From NCBI GenBank assembly GCA_021443825.1, contig JABUTE010000208.1, forward strand, positions 1 through 12,887: 12,887 nt of DNA, in the 5' to 3' direction. Made by a program: the position numbers and the translations under genes. Below the pieces are notes generated by a model. It saw only the letters and a program-made list of their open reading frames with translations, had not been told where the DNA came from and searched no databases. Shown here piece by piece: positions 6,477 through 12,544 of the stretch. Position 1 is the first letter of the stretch; each line of letters begins with the position of its first letter. This DNA comes from Bacillota bacterium. GTDB taxonomy: Bacteria; Bacillota; Clostridia; Peptostreptococcales; Anaerovoracaceae.

Positions 6477-7565
6477 TTAAGCGTGTGCTTCTTCGAACTT
6501 CTTGAGGAAGTCAACGAGTGCTTCTACGCCATCCTTGGGCATAGCGTTGTAGATGGAAGCACGCAGACCGCCGACGCTCTTGTGACCCTTCAGGTTGTCG
6601 AAGCCGACCTTCTTGGATTCCTTAACGAATTCAGCATCCAGCTCGGCAGAGGGAGTGGTGAAGGGAACGTTCATGAGAGAACGGTCTTCCTTGGCAACGG
6701 GTGCGTTGTAGAACTTGCTCTGGTCGAGGTAGTTGTACAGAACAGCAGCCTTGTCGATGTTCTTCTGATTCATGGCTTCCAGACCGCCGTTGTCCAGCAG
6801 GTACTTGAATACCTTGCCGCAGCAGTAGATCGCCCAGCAGTTGGGGGTGTTGTACATGGAATCAGCATCTGCGTGAGTCTTGTAGCTGCAGTAGATGGGG
6901 CACTTGGGATCCAGATCGTCGCGCAGCAGATCTTCGCGAACGATAACGACAGACATACCTGCGGGGCCTACATTCTTCTGTACGCCTGCCCAGATGAGAC
7001 CGTAGTCAGCAACGTTGCAGGGTCTGGAGAGGAACATGGAAGACTGGTCGGAAACAAGCACGTGACCCTTGGTGTTGGGCAGCTTGCTGTAGGTGGTGCC
7101 GTTGATGGTTTCGTTTTCGCAGATGTATACGTAGTCTGCGTTTTCGGGAATGTCCAGATCGGAGCAGTCAGGAATATAAGTGAAGTTCTTATCCTTGGAA
7201 GAAGCAACGACCTTTACTTCGCCATACTTCTTAGCTTCGGCAATTGCCTTCTTGGACCAGGAACCGGTCTCAACATAGCAAGCTACACCGTTCTTCATCA
7301 GGTTGAGGGGAACCATGGCAAACTGAAGAGTACCGCCGCCCTGTACAAAGATGACCTTGTAGTTGTCGGGAATGTTCATCAGAGCCTTCAGATCGGCAAC
7401 AGCCTGATCATAGATGTCGATAAACATCTTGGAACGATGGCTCATTTCCATAACGGACATACCGCTGCCGTTATAGTTCATGACTTCCAGAGCGATCTCC
7501 TCCAGCACGGGTTCGGGCATCATTGCAGGACCTGCGGAGAAATTGTAGCTACGATTATATTTCAT
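6477..7565 (-). CDS. serC: Phosphoserine aminotransferase
   Basis: This PLP enzyme converts 3-phosphohydroxypyruvate and glutamate to O-phosphoserine and 2-oxoglutarate, the second serine step. The 362-residue protein starts MKYNRSYNFSAGPA, the family N-terminus. Further signs are MSVMEMSHRS (36-45), VQGGGT (74-79) for cofactor phosphate, SDQSSMFLSRP (172-182) with Asp173, and AGVQKNVGPAG (193-203) with Lys197 as the probable Schiff-base lysine. C-terminal GGLRASIYNA is also characteristic. ATG 7565 follows AAGGAGG with eight-base spacing; the longer frame up to 7622 has no such support. It is the first gene of the serine operon, with a good promoter at 7637-7665. Confidence 0.97.
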   Translation of the reverse strand: MKYNRSYNFSAGPAMMPEPVLEEIALEVMNYNGSGMSVMEMSHRSKMFIDIYDQAVADLKALMNIPDNYKVIFVQGGGTLQFAMVPLNLMKNGVACYVETGSWSKKAIAEAKKYGEVKVVASSKDKNFTYIPDCSDLDIPENADYVYICENETINGTTYSKLPNTKGHVLVSDQSSMFLSRPCNVADYGLIWAGVQKNVGPAGMSVVIVREDLLRDDLDPKCPIYCSYKTHADADSMYNTPNCWAIYCCGKVFKYLLDNGGLEAMNQKNIDKAAVLYNYLDQSKFYNAPVAKEDRSLMNVPFTTPSAELDAEFVKESKKVGFDNLKGHKSVGGLRASIYNAMPKDGVEALVDFLKKFEEAHA

Positions 7566-7636
7566 TTGAATCTCCTCCTTATGTGGTTCAAATAATAAAA
7601 ACCATTGATAAGCCAAAAGCATTAAAATACAAATAG

Positions 7637-7665
7637 AATATATCCCTTTTTCGATGTAAGGTCAA
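7637..7665 (-). promoter_or_regulatory. Vegetative-type promoter of the serine operon
   Basis: Minus-strand -35 TTGACC (7660-7665), 17-base spacer, -10 TATATT (7637-7642). Transcription would begin near 7630, leaving a leader of about 65 bases to serC. That leader is too short for a T-box or a typical riboswitch. Confidence 0.75.
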
Positions 7666-7675
7666 CCTAAAACCA

Positions 7676-7816
7676 ATGAAAAAGACTTATAAAAGCCCCC
7701 CATTCAACGGTTTTCTTGCAGCTGCAGAAGAAATGAAGAAACAGAATCCCCAGTCGGTCGCACAGTATTTTCCCATGGCAGAGACCGGCCACGATCCGTC
7801 TCACATCGACCGCTGA
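7676..7816 (+). CDS. Possible 46-residue small protein or gene remnant
   Basis: An ATG frame of 46 codons begins 11 bases beyond the serC -35, on the opposite strand, and ends at TGA 7814-7816, just before the araC-type promoter. The product starts MKKTYKSPPFNGFL, contains AAAEEMKKQNP, and ends MAETGHDPSHIDR. It has a protein-like composition with an amphipathic helix near residues 14-24. I do not recognise it. Against it: the nearest AAGG is 14 bases from the ATG, too far for a normal ribosome binding site. For it: a weak plus-strand promoter can be drawn (TTGATA 7605-7610, 17 bases, TACAAA 7628-7633). It could be a small gene, the remnant of a longer gene, or chance. Confidence 0.3.
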   Translation: MKKTYKSPPFNGFLAAAEEMKKQNPQSVAQYFPMAETGHDPSHIDR

Positions 7817-7827
7817 ACGATGCGACC

Positions 7828-7856
7828 TTGCGACAATACTATTTGCAGGATATAAT
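7828..7856 (+). promoter_or_regulatory. Promoter of the AraC-type regulator gene
   Basis: Plus-strand -35 TTGCGA (7828-7833), 17-base spacer, perfect -10 TATAAT (7851-7856). The predicted start near 7863 gives a leader of about 29 bases. The hexamer TGCGAC occurs at 7821-7826 and again at 7829-7834, overlapping the -35, and could be a regulator half-site pair. Confidence 0.75.
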
Positions 7857-7891
7857 GAAATAAAACGCATTTGAATATTCGGAGGCCTTTC

Positions 7892-8848
7892 ATGTTTACT
7901 CCATGCGCTCACCGATTTCCTGCCGGCGTGCAGGTGATCTCCTATATCCATAAGATCTACGGCTGCCGCTATAACTGGCACCGCGATATGTATGAGATCG
8001 ATATCGTTCTGAAAGGAAGGCTGGAATTCTACCGTGGCGGCGAGAAATTCGTACTTGAAAAAGACGATCTCATCATCATCAACCCCGGCGTCGGTCATGC
8101 CAGCTATCCGCTGGATCCGGATACTGACACCCTGGTCCTGCGGTTTTCCGCCAACGCACTGCGTGACTTCTCTGAAGCCGGAAAGCTGCCCCATTTTTCC
8201 TATGCTTCCACAGCCGAAGATCGCTGCAGCCAACCCTGCCGCATGCTGCGCTATTATGCTGCTATTCTGGTGCTGGCCCTTCGCGACGGTGCCAAAACGA
8301 AGGAAGATAAAAATGTCGCCAGATCGTCGCTGGGCTTTATTGCCCGGATCCTGGCAAGAGAGCTTCCTTCGCAGCTGGCAGAATGGAAAGGCTCTGAGGA
8401 TGTCGACCCCGAAGACGGGCTGATGACCGAGATCAGCACCTATATTGCCGAGCATCATGCAGAAAAGCTGACCCTTCAGAACGTGGCAGACCGATTTCAC
8501 TATAACCGCACCTATCTTTCGACCATCTTCAAAGACACCATGCACATCGGCTTTCATGATTATCTGACGAGAGTCCGCCTGCAGATGGCCATCGGCGATC
8601 TGGGAATCGAAGGAAAGAACCTGCTGGACATCGCCATCGATCACGGGTTTCCCGACCAGAAAGCCTTCAGCCGGCTGTTTTCCGAGAATTTCGGTGTCAG
8701 TCCGAAGGAATACCGCAGACGGATGCAGCTGGAGCTCTCCGAAAGCAAGCTGATCCCCTCTCCGGGAGCTCCCGTCCAGAGCTTTAAAGACCCTAAAGAG
8801 CCCCGGCTGCAGGCGATTTTGGATGAATACCTGACCCTGTTTCCATAA
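7892..8848 (+). CDS. AraC family transcriptional regulator with cupin sensor domain
   Basis: This 318-residue DNA-binding regulator is the only confident plus-strand gene. The N-terminal half (about 15-90) looks like an AraC-type cupin ligand domain: HRDMYEIDIVLKG (30-42), then FVLEKDDLIIINPGVGH (53-69). The C-terminal region (about 178-278) has the two helix-turn-helix units of the family: LTLQNVADRFHYNRTYLSTIFK (193-214), then a second unit ending in GFPDQKAFSRLFSENFGVSPKEYRR. A 40-residue tail follows. ATG 7892 has GGAGG six bases upstream; an in-frame TTG at 7871 is rejected because it would place the binding site within the gene. The gene is divergent from serC and convergent with the permease/dehydratase/hydrolase cluster. 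The effector is unknown; I favour a sugar acid linked to that cluster, but control of the serine operon is also possible. Confidence 0.92.
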   Translation: MFTPCAHRFPAGVQVISYIHKIYGCRYNWHRDMYEIDIVLKGRLEFYRGGEKFVLEKDDLIIINPGVGHASYPLDPDTDTLVLRFSANALRDFSEAGKLPHFSYASTAEDRCSQPCRMLRYYAAILVLALRDGAKTKEDKNVARSSLGFIARILARELPSQLAEWKGSEDVDPEDGLMTEISTYIAEHHAEKLTLQNVADRFHYNRTYLSTIFKDTMHIGFHDYLTRVRLQMAIGDLGIEGKNLLDIAIDHGFPDQKAFSRLFSENFGVSPKEYRRRMQLELSESKLIPSPGAPVQSFKDPKEPRLQAILDEYLTLFP

Positions 8849-8932
8849 AAAGCAGCCCTGCCCGGCAAGATCGTCCGAAGATAAAGACCGCCCCGCCCCT
8901 GCGCCCTGCACTTTCATACAAACAAAAAATAG

Positions 8933-8958
8933 CCCTCCGTCTGCTATCAGGCGGAGGG
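8933..8958 (-). terminator. Terminator after the hydrolase gene, possibly shared with the AraC gene
   Basis: The stem pairs 8933-8943 with 8948-8958 (core CCCTCCG and CGGAGGG, extended by four pairs including one G-T) around a CTAT loop. On the minus strand it is followed by TTTTTTGTTTG, an excellent T tract, so it ends the 12487-9078 cluster. On the plus strand only TCTTTAT follows, so it would be a weak stop for the AraC gene 85 bases upstream. The 120 bases between it and the hydrolase stop hold no convincing gene. Confidence 0.85.
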
Positions 8959-9077
8959 TCTTTATGTGGAATGGGGATCTCAGGCATCCCGTAATAGGAA
9001 TCGGACAGGCGATCTTTCAAAATCGCGGCTGAGCACCTGCTGAGGCAAGCTCGCGTTAAAAGAAGACCTCTGCCTCT

Positions 9078-9947
9078 TTAAAGCTTTGTCCAGCCGAGGA
9101 AAAGCCGGTACCAAACGGTGCGCTCCGGCCAGAGCATGCGGGTCGCAATGCCTTCTTCGACAGCCATTTCGTTGGCTTTGTCGAAGGTCTGCTTCGAAAA
9201 GCCCGGGTTCATGTTTTCCCAGACCTCGTAGTGCATGGGGATCACATATTGGGAATAGCTTTCCTTCATGAAGCCCAGCCAGTCGCCTGCCACCGCATCC
9301 ACATCCATGGGATTGGTGATCTTGTTTCTGAGGGCCACATTGGGGCGAAACTTGCGCAGCTGCTCTTCCATTCCGTCGTCGTTTCCTCCCACAAAGGCAA
9401 GAGAAAAGCCGTTGGAAAGGGTCAGGATAAAGTTCATGTTGAAGGTCGAGCCAAGGGTGTGGAGCCTCTTCAGCTTCTCAGACTGGCTGATGCCGTCGGG
9501 CGCTGCCATGGAAGACTTCCAGGTAAAGCGCTGTGCCTTATGGGTGCCGTGGAAGGTGTCCAGGCGAAAACCGTCCAGATAGTAGGTTCCGTTGTAATCC
9601 ACCGGATACAGATCGGTCAGATACATATCCTCACAGACTGCAGCGATCTCGGCTGCTACTGCGCTGTGGCAGATCACCGTCGGATGAAAGCGGTTCACAA
9701 GCTCTTCCAGATTGGACATATGATCCGCATGGGTGTGGTTCAAAAGAATGTAATCGCAGGCTGTTATGTCGTCCAGATGAAAGCCCCGCAGACGGAAAAC
9801 ATCGGCTACAGGGTCATTGGGATTCTCCGGATAGTCGTAGCAGGGGTCTGTGATCAGGGTCTTTCCGCCCGGAAGCCGGATCTCAAAGCACTGGCAGTTG
9901 ATCCAGCGAAAATCGAGGCAAGTGCTGCTTTGCAAATTATCGTTCAT
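9078..9947 (-). CDS. Metallo-beta-lactamase-fold hydrolase, UlaG-like
   Basis: The 289-residue cytoplasmic protein has the metallo-beta-lactamase fold. It carries the metal motif HTHADH at 71-76, further candidate ligands His133 or His136 (HGTH, 133-136), Asp190/Asp191 in FVGGNDDG, and a final histidine at 239 in PMHYEVW. The opening FRWINCQCFEI (13-23) followed by LITDPCYD (31-38) resembles the UlaG-like branch, which includes L-ascorbate-6-phosphate lactonase. ATG 9947 has AGGAGG five bases upstream. Its neighbours are an acid-sugar dehydratase and an anion permease, so a lactone or other ester of a sugar acid is a reasonable guess for the substrate. Metal hydrolase activity is well supported; the substrate is not. 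A perfect terminator hairpin sits directly before its ribosome binding site. Confidence 0.85.
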   Translation of the reverse strand: MNDNLQSSTCLDFRWINCQCFEIRLPGGKTLITDPCYDYPENPNDPVADVFRLRGFHLDDITACDYILLNHTHADHMSNLEELVNRFHPTVICHSAVAAEIAAVCEDMYLTDLYPVDYNGTYYLDGFRLDTFHGTHKAQRFTWKSSMAAPDGISQSEKLKRLHTLGSTFNMNFILTLSNGFSLAFVGGNDDGMEEQLRKFRPNVALRNKITNPMDVDAVAGDWLGFMKESYSQYVIPMHYEVWENMNPGFSKQTFDKANEMAVEEGIATRMLWPERTVWYRLFLGWTKL

Positions 9948-9965
9948 ACTCTCCTCCTGTAAAAA

Positions 9966-9992
9966 AGCGGCAGCAGTCCGGCTGCTGCCGCT
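9966..9992 (-). terminator. Perfect hairpin terminator/attenuator between dehydratase and hydrolase genes
   Basis: An 11-base perfect stem (AGCGGCAGCAG and CTGCTGCCGCT) with a 5-base loop. On the minus strand it runs into TTTTTT (9966-9961), then directly ACAGGAGGAG, the hydrolase ribosome binding site. I see no promoter between the hairpin and the hydrolase start. The hydrolase therefore depends on readthrough or on a promoter inside the dehydratase gene. Confidence 0.9.
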
Positions 9993-10006
9993 CAGAGCCT
10001 AATGTT

Positions 10007-11155
10007 CTACCAATCCTTTACAGAACCGTCGAAGGCGCGCTTTGCTGCGTTGCTTCCCCGCTCTTTGGCCGGATACAGATCTTCTGCATCATCGGCAAGC
10101 TCCACACCGATTCCGGGGGCCTCCGGAATCAGCAGACAGCCATCCTGAAAGGCAAGGGGCTCTTTAACCATCCTGTCTTCTGCTCCGTTAAGGCAGAAGC
10201 CGGGAAGCTCCTGAATGCCCAGATTGGGGATGGATGCGCAAAGCTGCAGGCAGGCTGCCGTGGATACGGGGCCCAGCGGATTGTGGGGGATCACCAGCAC
10301 ATCATTGGCTTCCGCAACAGCGCAGATCTTCTTGGACACGGTGATGCCGCCTACGGCGCAGACATCGGGCCGGATATAGGCTGCCGCATGGCGGTTCATG
10401 AGTACCTGAAATTCCCGCAGGGAAATGAAACGCTCGCCGGTGGCGATGGGAACACCGATCTTCGATGCGACCTCCGCCATGGTATCTACGTTGTCGGGCG
10501 GAACGGGATCCTCCAGTACCATAGGTCTGTACGGCTCTACCGCTCGTGCGAAGGCGATCGCTTCCGGTGCCGTCATGCCGCGGTGGACCTCAAGCACGAA
10601 GTCGAAGTCAGAGCCGACCGCTTCTCTGCAAAGACGCACCTTTTCCAGTTCGCTTTCGATCCTGGAGGAGAAGAACTCTCCTTTTCCGTCTGCCGGGGCC
10701 TCGATGGGTCCGTTGACGAAGATCTTTGCTGCCGTAAAGCCCTGCTCCTGCAGCTGCCTATAGCCCGCCACCAGGCTTTCGTTGTCGGTGGCCTTGGTCA
10801 TAACAGAGGCATAGACTCTTACCTTTTCACGGGTCTTGCCGCCTAACAGCTCATATACGGGAACACCCAGGGCCTTGCCCTTGATATCCCACAGAGCGAT
10901 GTCGATGGCAGAAATGGCGCTCATGATGACCGAGCCGCGAAAATATACAGAGCGAAGAAAATTCTGGTTGAAATCCTCGATGCGGAAGGGATCCTTTCCG
11001 ATCAGGTAGTCCTTGAATTTTAAGATCGCTTCACCGGTGGCATTCAGATAGCCCCAGTTGCCTGCTTCTCCGAGGCCTATGATTCCGGCATCGGTATAGA
11101 TCTGAACGAACAGATAATGCTTGGCATACCGAAGCTTAAGATCTGTGATTTTCAT
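10007..11155 (-). CDS. Mandelate racemase/enolase-superfamily acid-sugar dehydratase
   Basis: This 382-residue enolase-superfamily enzyme has an N-terminal capping domain (1 to about 115) and a barrel with the metal-site series EVH (189-191), LEDP (214-217) and GER (240-242), plus HNPLGP (291-296) with a catalytic-type His291. The pattern is closest to the galactonate/mannonate dehydratase-like branch, which removes water from sugar acids to give 2-keto-3-deoxy acids, using Mg2+. The first metal ligand is Glu189, where Asp is usual. Lys144 (AAKIFV) lies at the end of the second barrel strand. ATG 11155 follows AAAGGAG, 24 bases after the permease stop, in the same operon. The exact substrate cannot be read from sequence; racemase or cycloisomerase activity is an alternative. 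Confidence 0.87.
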   Translation of the reverse strand: MKITDLKLRYAKHYLFVQIYTDAGIIGLGEAGNWGYLNATGEAILKFKDYLIGKDPFRIEDFNQNFLRSVYFRGSVIMSAISAIDIALWDIKGKALGVPVYELLGGKTREKVRVYASVMTKATDNESLVAGYRQLQEQGFTAAKIFVNGPIEAPADGKGEFFSSRIESELEKVRLCREAVGSDFDFVLEVHRGMTAPEAIAFARAVEPYRPMVLEDPVPPDNVDTMAEVASKIGVPIATGERFISLREFQVLMNRHAAAYIRPDVCAVGGITVSKKICAVAEANDVLVIPHNPLGPVSTAACLQLCASIPNLGIQELPGFCLNGAEDRMVKEPLAFQDGCLLIPEAPGIGVELADDAEDLYPAKERGSNAAKRAFDGSVKDW

Positions 11156-11179
11156 AGGATAAGCTCCTTTCTTCCGTGG

Positions 11180-12487
11180 TTAGTAGGCGGGGAATACCGT
11201 CATAACGATCAATACGCTGGATACAGCGATGATGATCGAGGGAAGCCAGCCCATCTTCAGCAGATCCTTTACGTCGTAGCCGCCGTATTCCATAACGACG
11301 GGAATGGCGGGAGTTGCCATCGGGGTCATGAAGGCGGTCAGGGTGGATGCCTGCAGCAGCACCAGCGGACCGACGGGATTGCAGCCGAGAGACTTGCAGG
11401 TCAGGATCAGAATGGGTACGAAGATGTTGGAAACGCTCTGATTCTGCATGAACTGAGTTAGGATGAAGGGGATAACGAAGAATACAGCGCCGATCAGATA
11501 GCCGTTCTTCGTTCCGCCGAGAATTCCGGCGATGCTGTTTCCGATCATATCACCCAGGCCGCAGCTTACCATTGCAGTTCCTAAGGAAAGAGCTGCCAGA
11601 ATGAGCATTACGATACGGATAGGTACGGCCTTTGCCGCTTCGTCGGGCTTAAGAACGCCGGTAGCGACAACAAGAGTCGCCCCGCCAAGTGCGATCTGCC
11701 AGGACGGCAGACCCAGCTTGGTCTGAAAGATCATAGCGACGGTGGTAAGAGCAAAGATACCGTAACCGAGAACTTCACGAACGGGATCAAGAGGTGCGGG
11801 GCCGTTGCCTGCTTTTCTGTTTCCTGCACCCATGGTGATGGGAACAGTGGGCTGATCGGGGCAGAGTCTGGGGGCAATAAACATGGAATACAGTACGACG
11901 ATGGAGCTGGCAAGAATACGGCCCTTGAAGGGATCGAGCATCTGCATTGCGTAATCGGTATAGCCGTAGCTTTCCAGATAGCCGTTCTGAACGGCAAAGG
12001 TGGTAGCGCCGTTACCGATGGGAAGGGTCGAGCAGGTGCCTACGACGACTAATGCGATGGGAAACATCGCCTTCGAGGGGCTGACACCGCATTCCGTGCA
12101 CATTGCGGACGCCATGGGGGCAAGGATCGCAAATACTGCCATGGGGCTGGGAATGAACTGGGTCAGAGCAAAGGTCAGAAGCAGGTAGCCGATCAGTGCG
12201 GTCTGGAACTTACCCCCGCTGAACTTGTACACAAGGCTTGAAAGCTTGTGAACAGCCTGGGTCCTGTTGAAGCCTGCTGCTACAATGAACATGCTTGCGA
12301 TCAACGTTACATTGGCATTGCTGAGCACACCGAGAACATCCTTTGCGGGAAGCAGACCGGAGAAGGCGACCAGGCAGAACACGCAGGTAGCGATTACGCC
12401 GGAGGATGTCTTCAGCTTGTCTGTGAATACGTAGCCGAGAATCATGAATACGAAGATTCCGAGGCAGATCATGATTTGAGGTGTCAT
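11180..12487 (-). CDS. SLC13/ion-transporter-superfamily anion permease
   Basis: This 435-residue integral membrane protein has about ten hydrophobic segments, the first at about 5-22 and the last at about 412-432. It looks like the SLC13 (divalent anion:sodium symporter) and wider ion-transporter superfamily. Two internally similar re-entrant-like blocks support this: LTQFIPSPMAVFAILAPM (108-125) and LTQFMQNQSVSNIFVPIL (343-360), with following TLPIGNGATTF (154-164) and TPMATPAIPV (388-397) regions. The usual Ser-Asn-Thr signature is not clearly kept. ATG 12487 follows AAGGAG by ten bases. It is the first gene of an operon with a sugar-acid dehydratase, so it probably imports a carboxylate such as an aldonate or dicarboxylate. 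Substrate and coupling ion are inferred, not seen. Confidence 0.85.
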   Translation of the reverse strand: MTPQIMICLGIFVFMILGYVFTDKLKTSSGVIATCVFCLVAFSGLLPAKDVLGVLSNANVTLIASMFIVAAGFNRTQAVHKLSSLVYKFSGGKFQTALIGYLLLTFALTQFIPSPMAVFAILAPMASAMCTECGVSPSKAMFPIALVVVGTCSTLPIGNGATTFAVQNGYLESYGYTDYAMQMLDPFKGRILASSIVVLYSMFIAPRLCPDQPTVPITMGAGNRKAGNGPAPLDPVREVLGYGIFALTTVAMIFQTKLGLPSWQIALGGATLVVATGVLKPDEAAKAVPIRIVMLILAALSLGTAMVSCGLGDMIGNSIAGILGGTKNGYLIGAVFFVIPFILTQFMQNQSVSNIFVPILILTCKSLGCNPVGPLVLLQASTLTAFMTPMATPAIPVVMEYGGYDVKDLLKMGWLPSIIIAVSSVLIVMTVFPAY

Positions 12488-12535
12488 TTTTTAAATTCTC
12501 CTTTTCCGCCGCAAGCAGCGCGGCTTTATGGCTGG

Positions 12536-12544
12536 AGTATAGCA
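12536..12544 (-). promoter_or_regulatory. Extended -10 promoter for the permease-dehydratase operon
   Basis: Minus strand TGCTATACT: one mismatch to the -10 consensus, with the TGn extension and no good -35. The predicted start near 12529 gives a leader of about 42 bases. A small GCCGC/GCGGC hairpin (12508-12524) lies in this leader just before the ribosome binding site. Lack of a -35 fits an activator-dependent promoter. Confidence 0.55.

Noticed and set aside
5546..6505. A 319-codon plus-strand frame opposite serA
   Set aside because: Shadow of serA; no ribosome binding site or domain signature.
6483..7595. A 370-codon plus-strand frame opposite serC
   Set aside because: serC is unmistakable on the minus strand; the antisense product shows no family features.
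7566..7636. T-box or serine-responsive riboswitch before serC
   Set aside because: The leader from the mapped-by-eye promoter is only about 65 bases and holds no terminator/antiterminator pair or T-box-like sequence.
7667..8917. A 416-codon minus-strand frame opposite the AraC-type regulator
   Set aside because: The plus-strand regulator has cupin and helix-turn-helix features, a GGAGG site and a good promoter; the antisense frame has none of these.
8959..9077. Short minus-strand frames after the hydrolase stop, one reading through the terminator hairpin
   Set aside because: No binding site or start in a good context; the part over the hairpin is constrained by the terminator rather than by coding.
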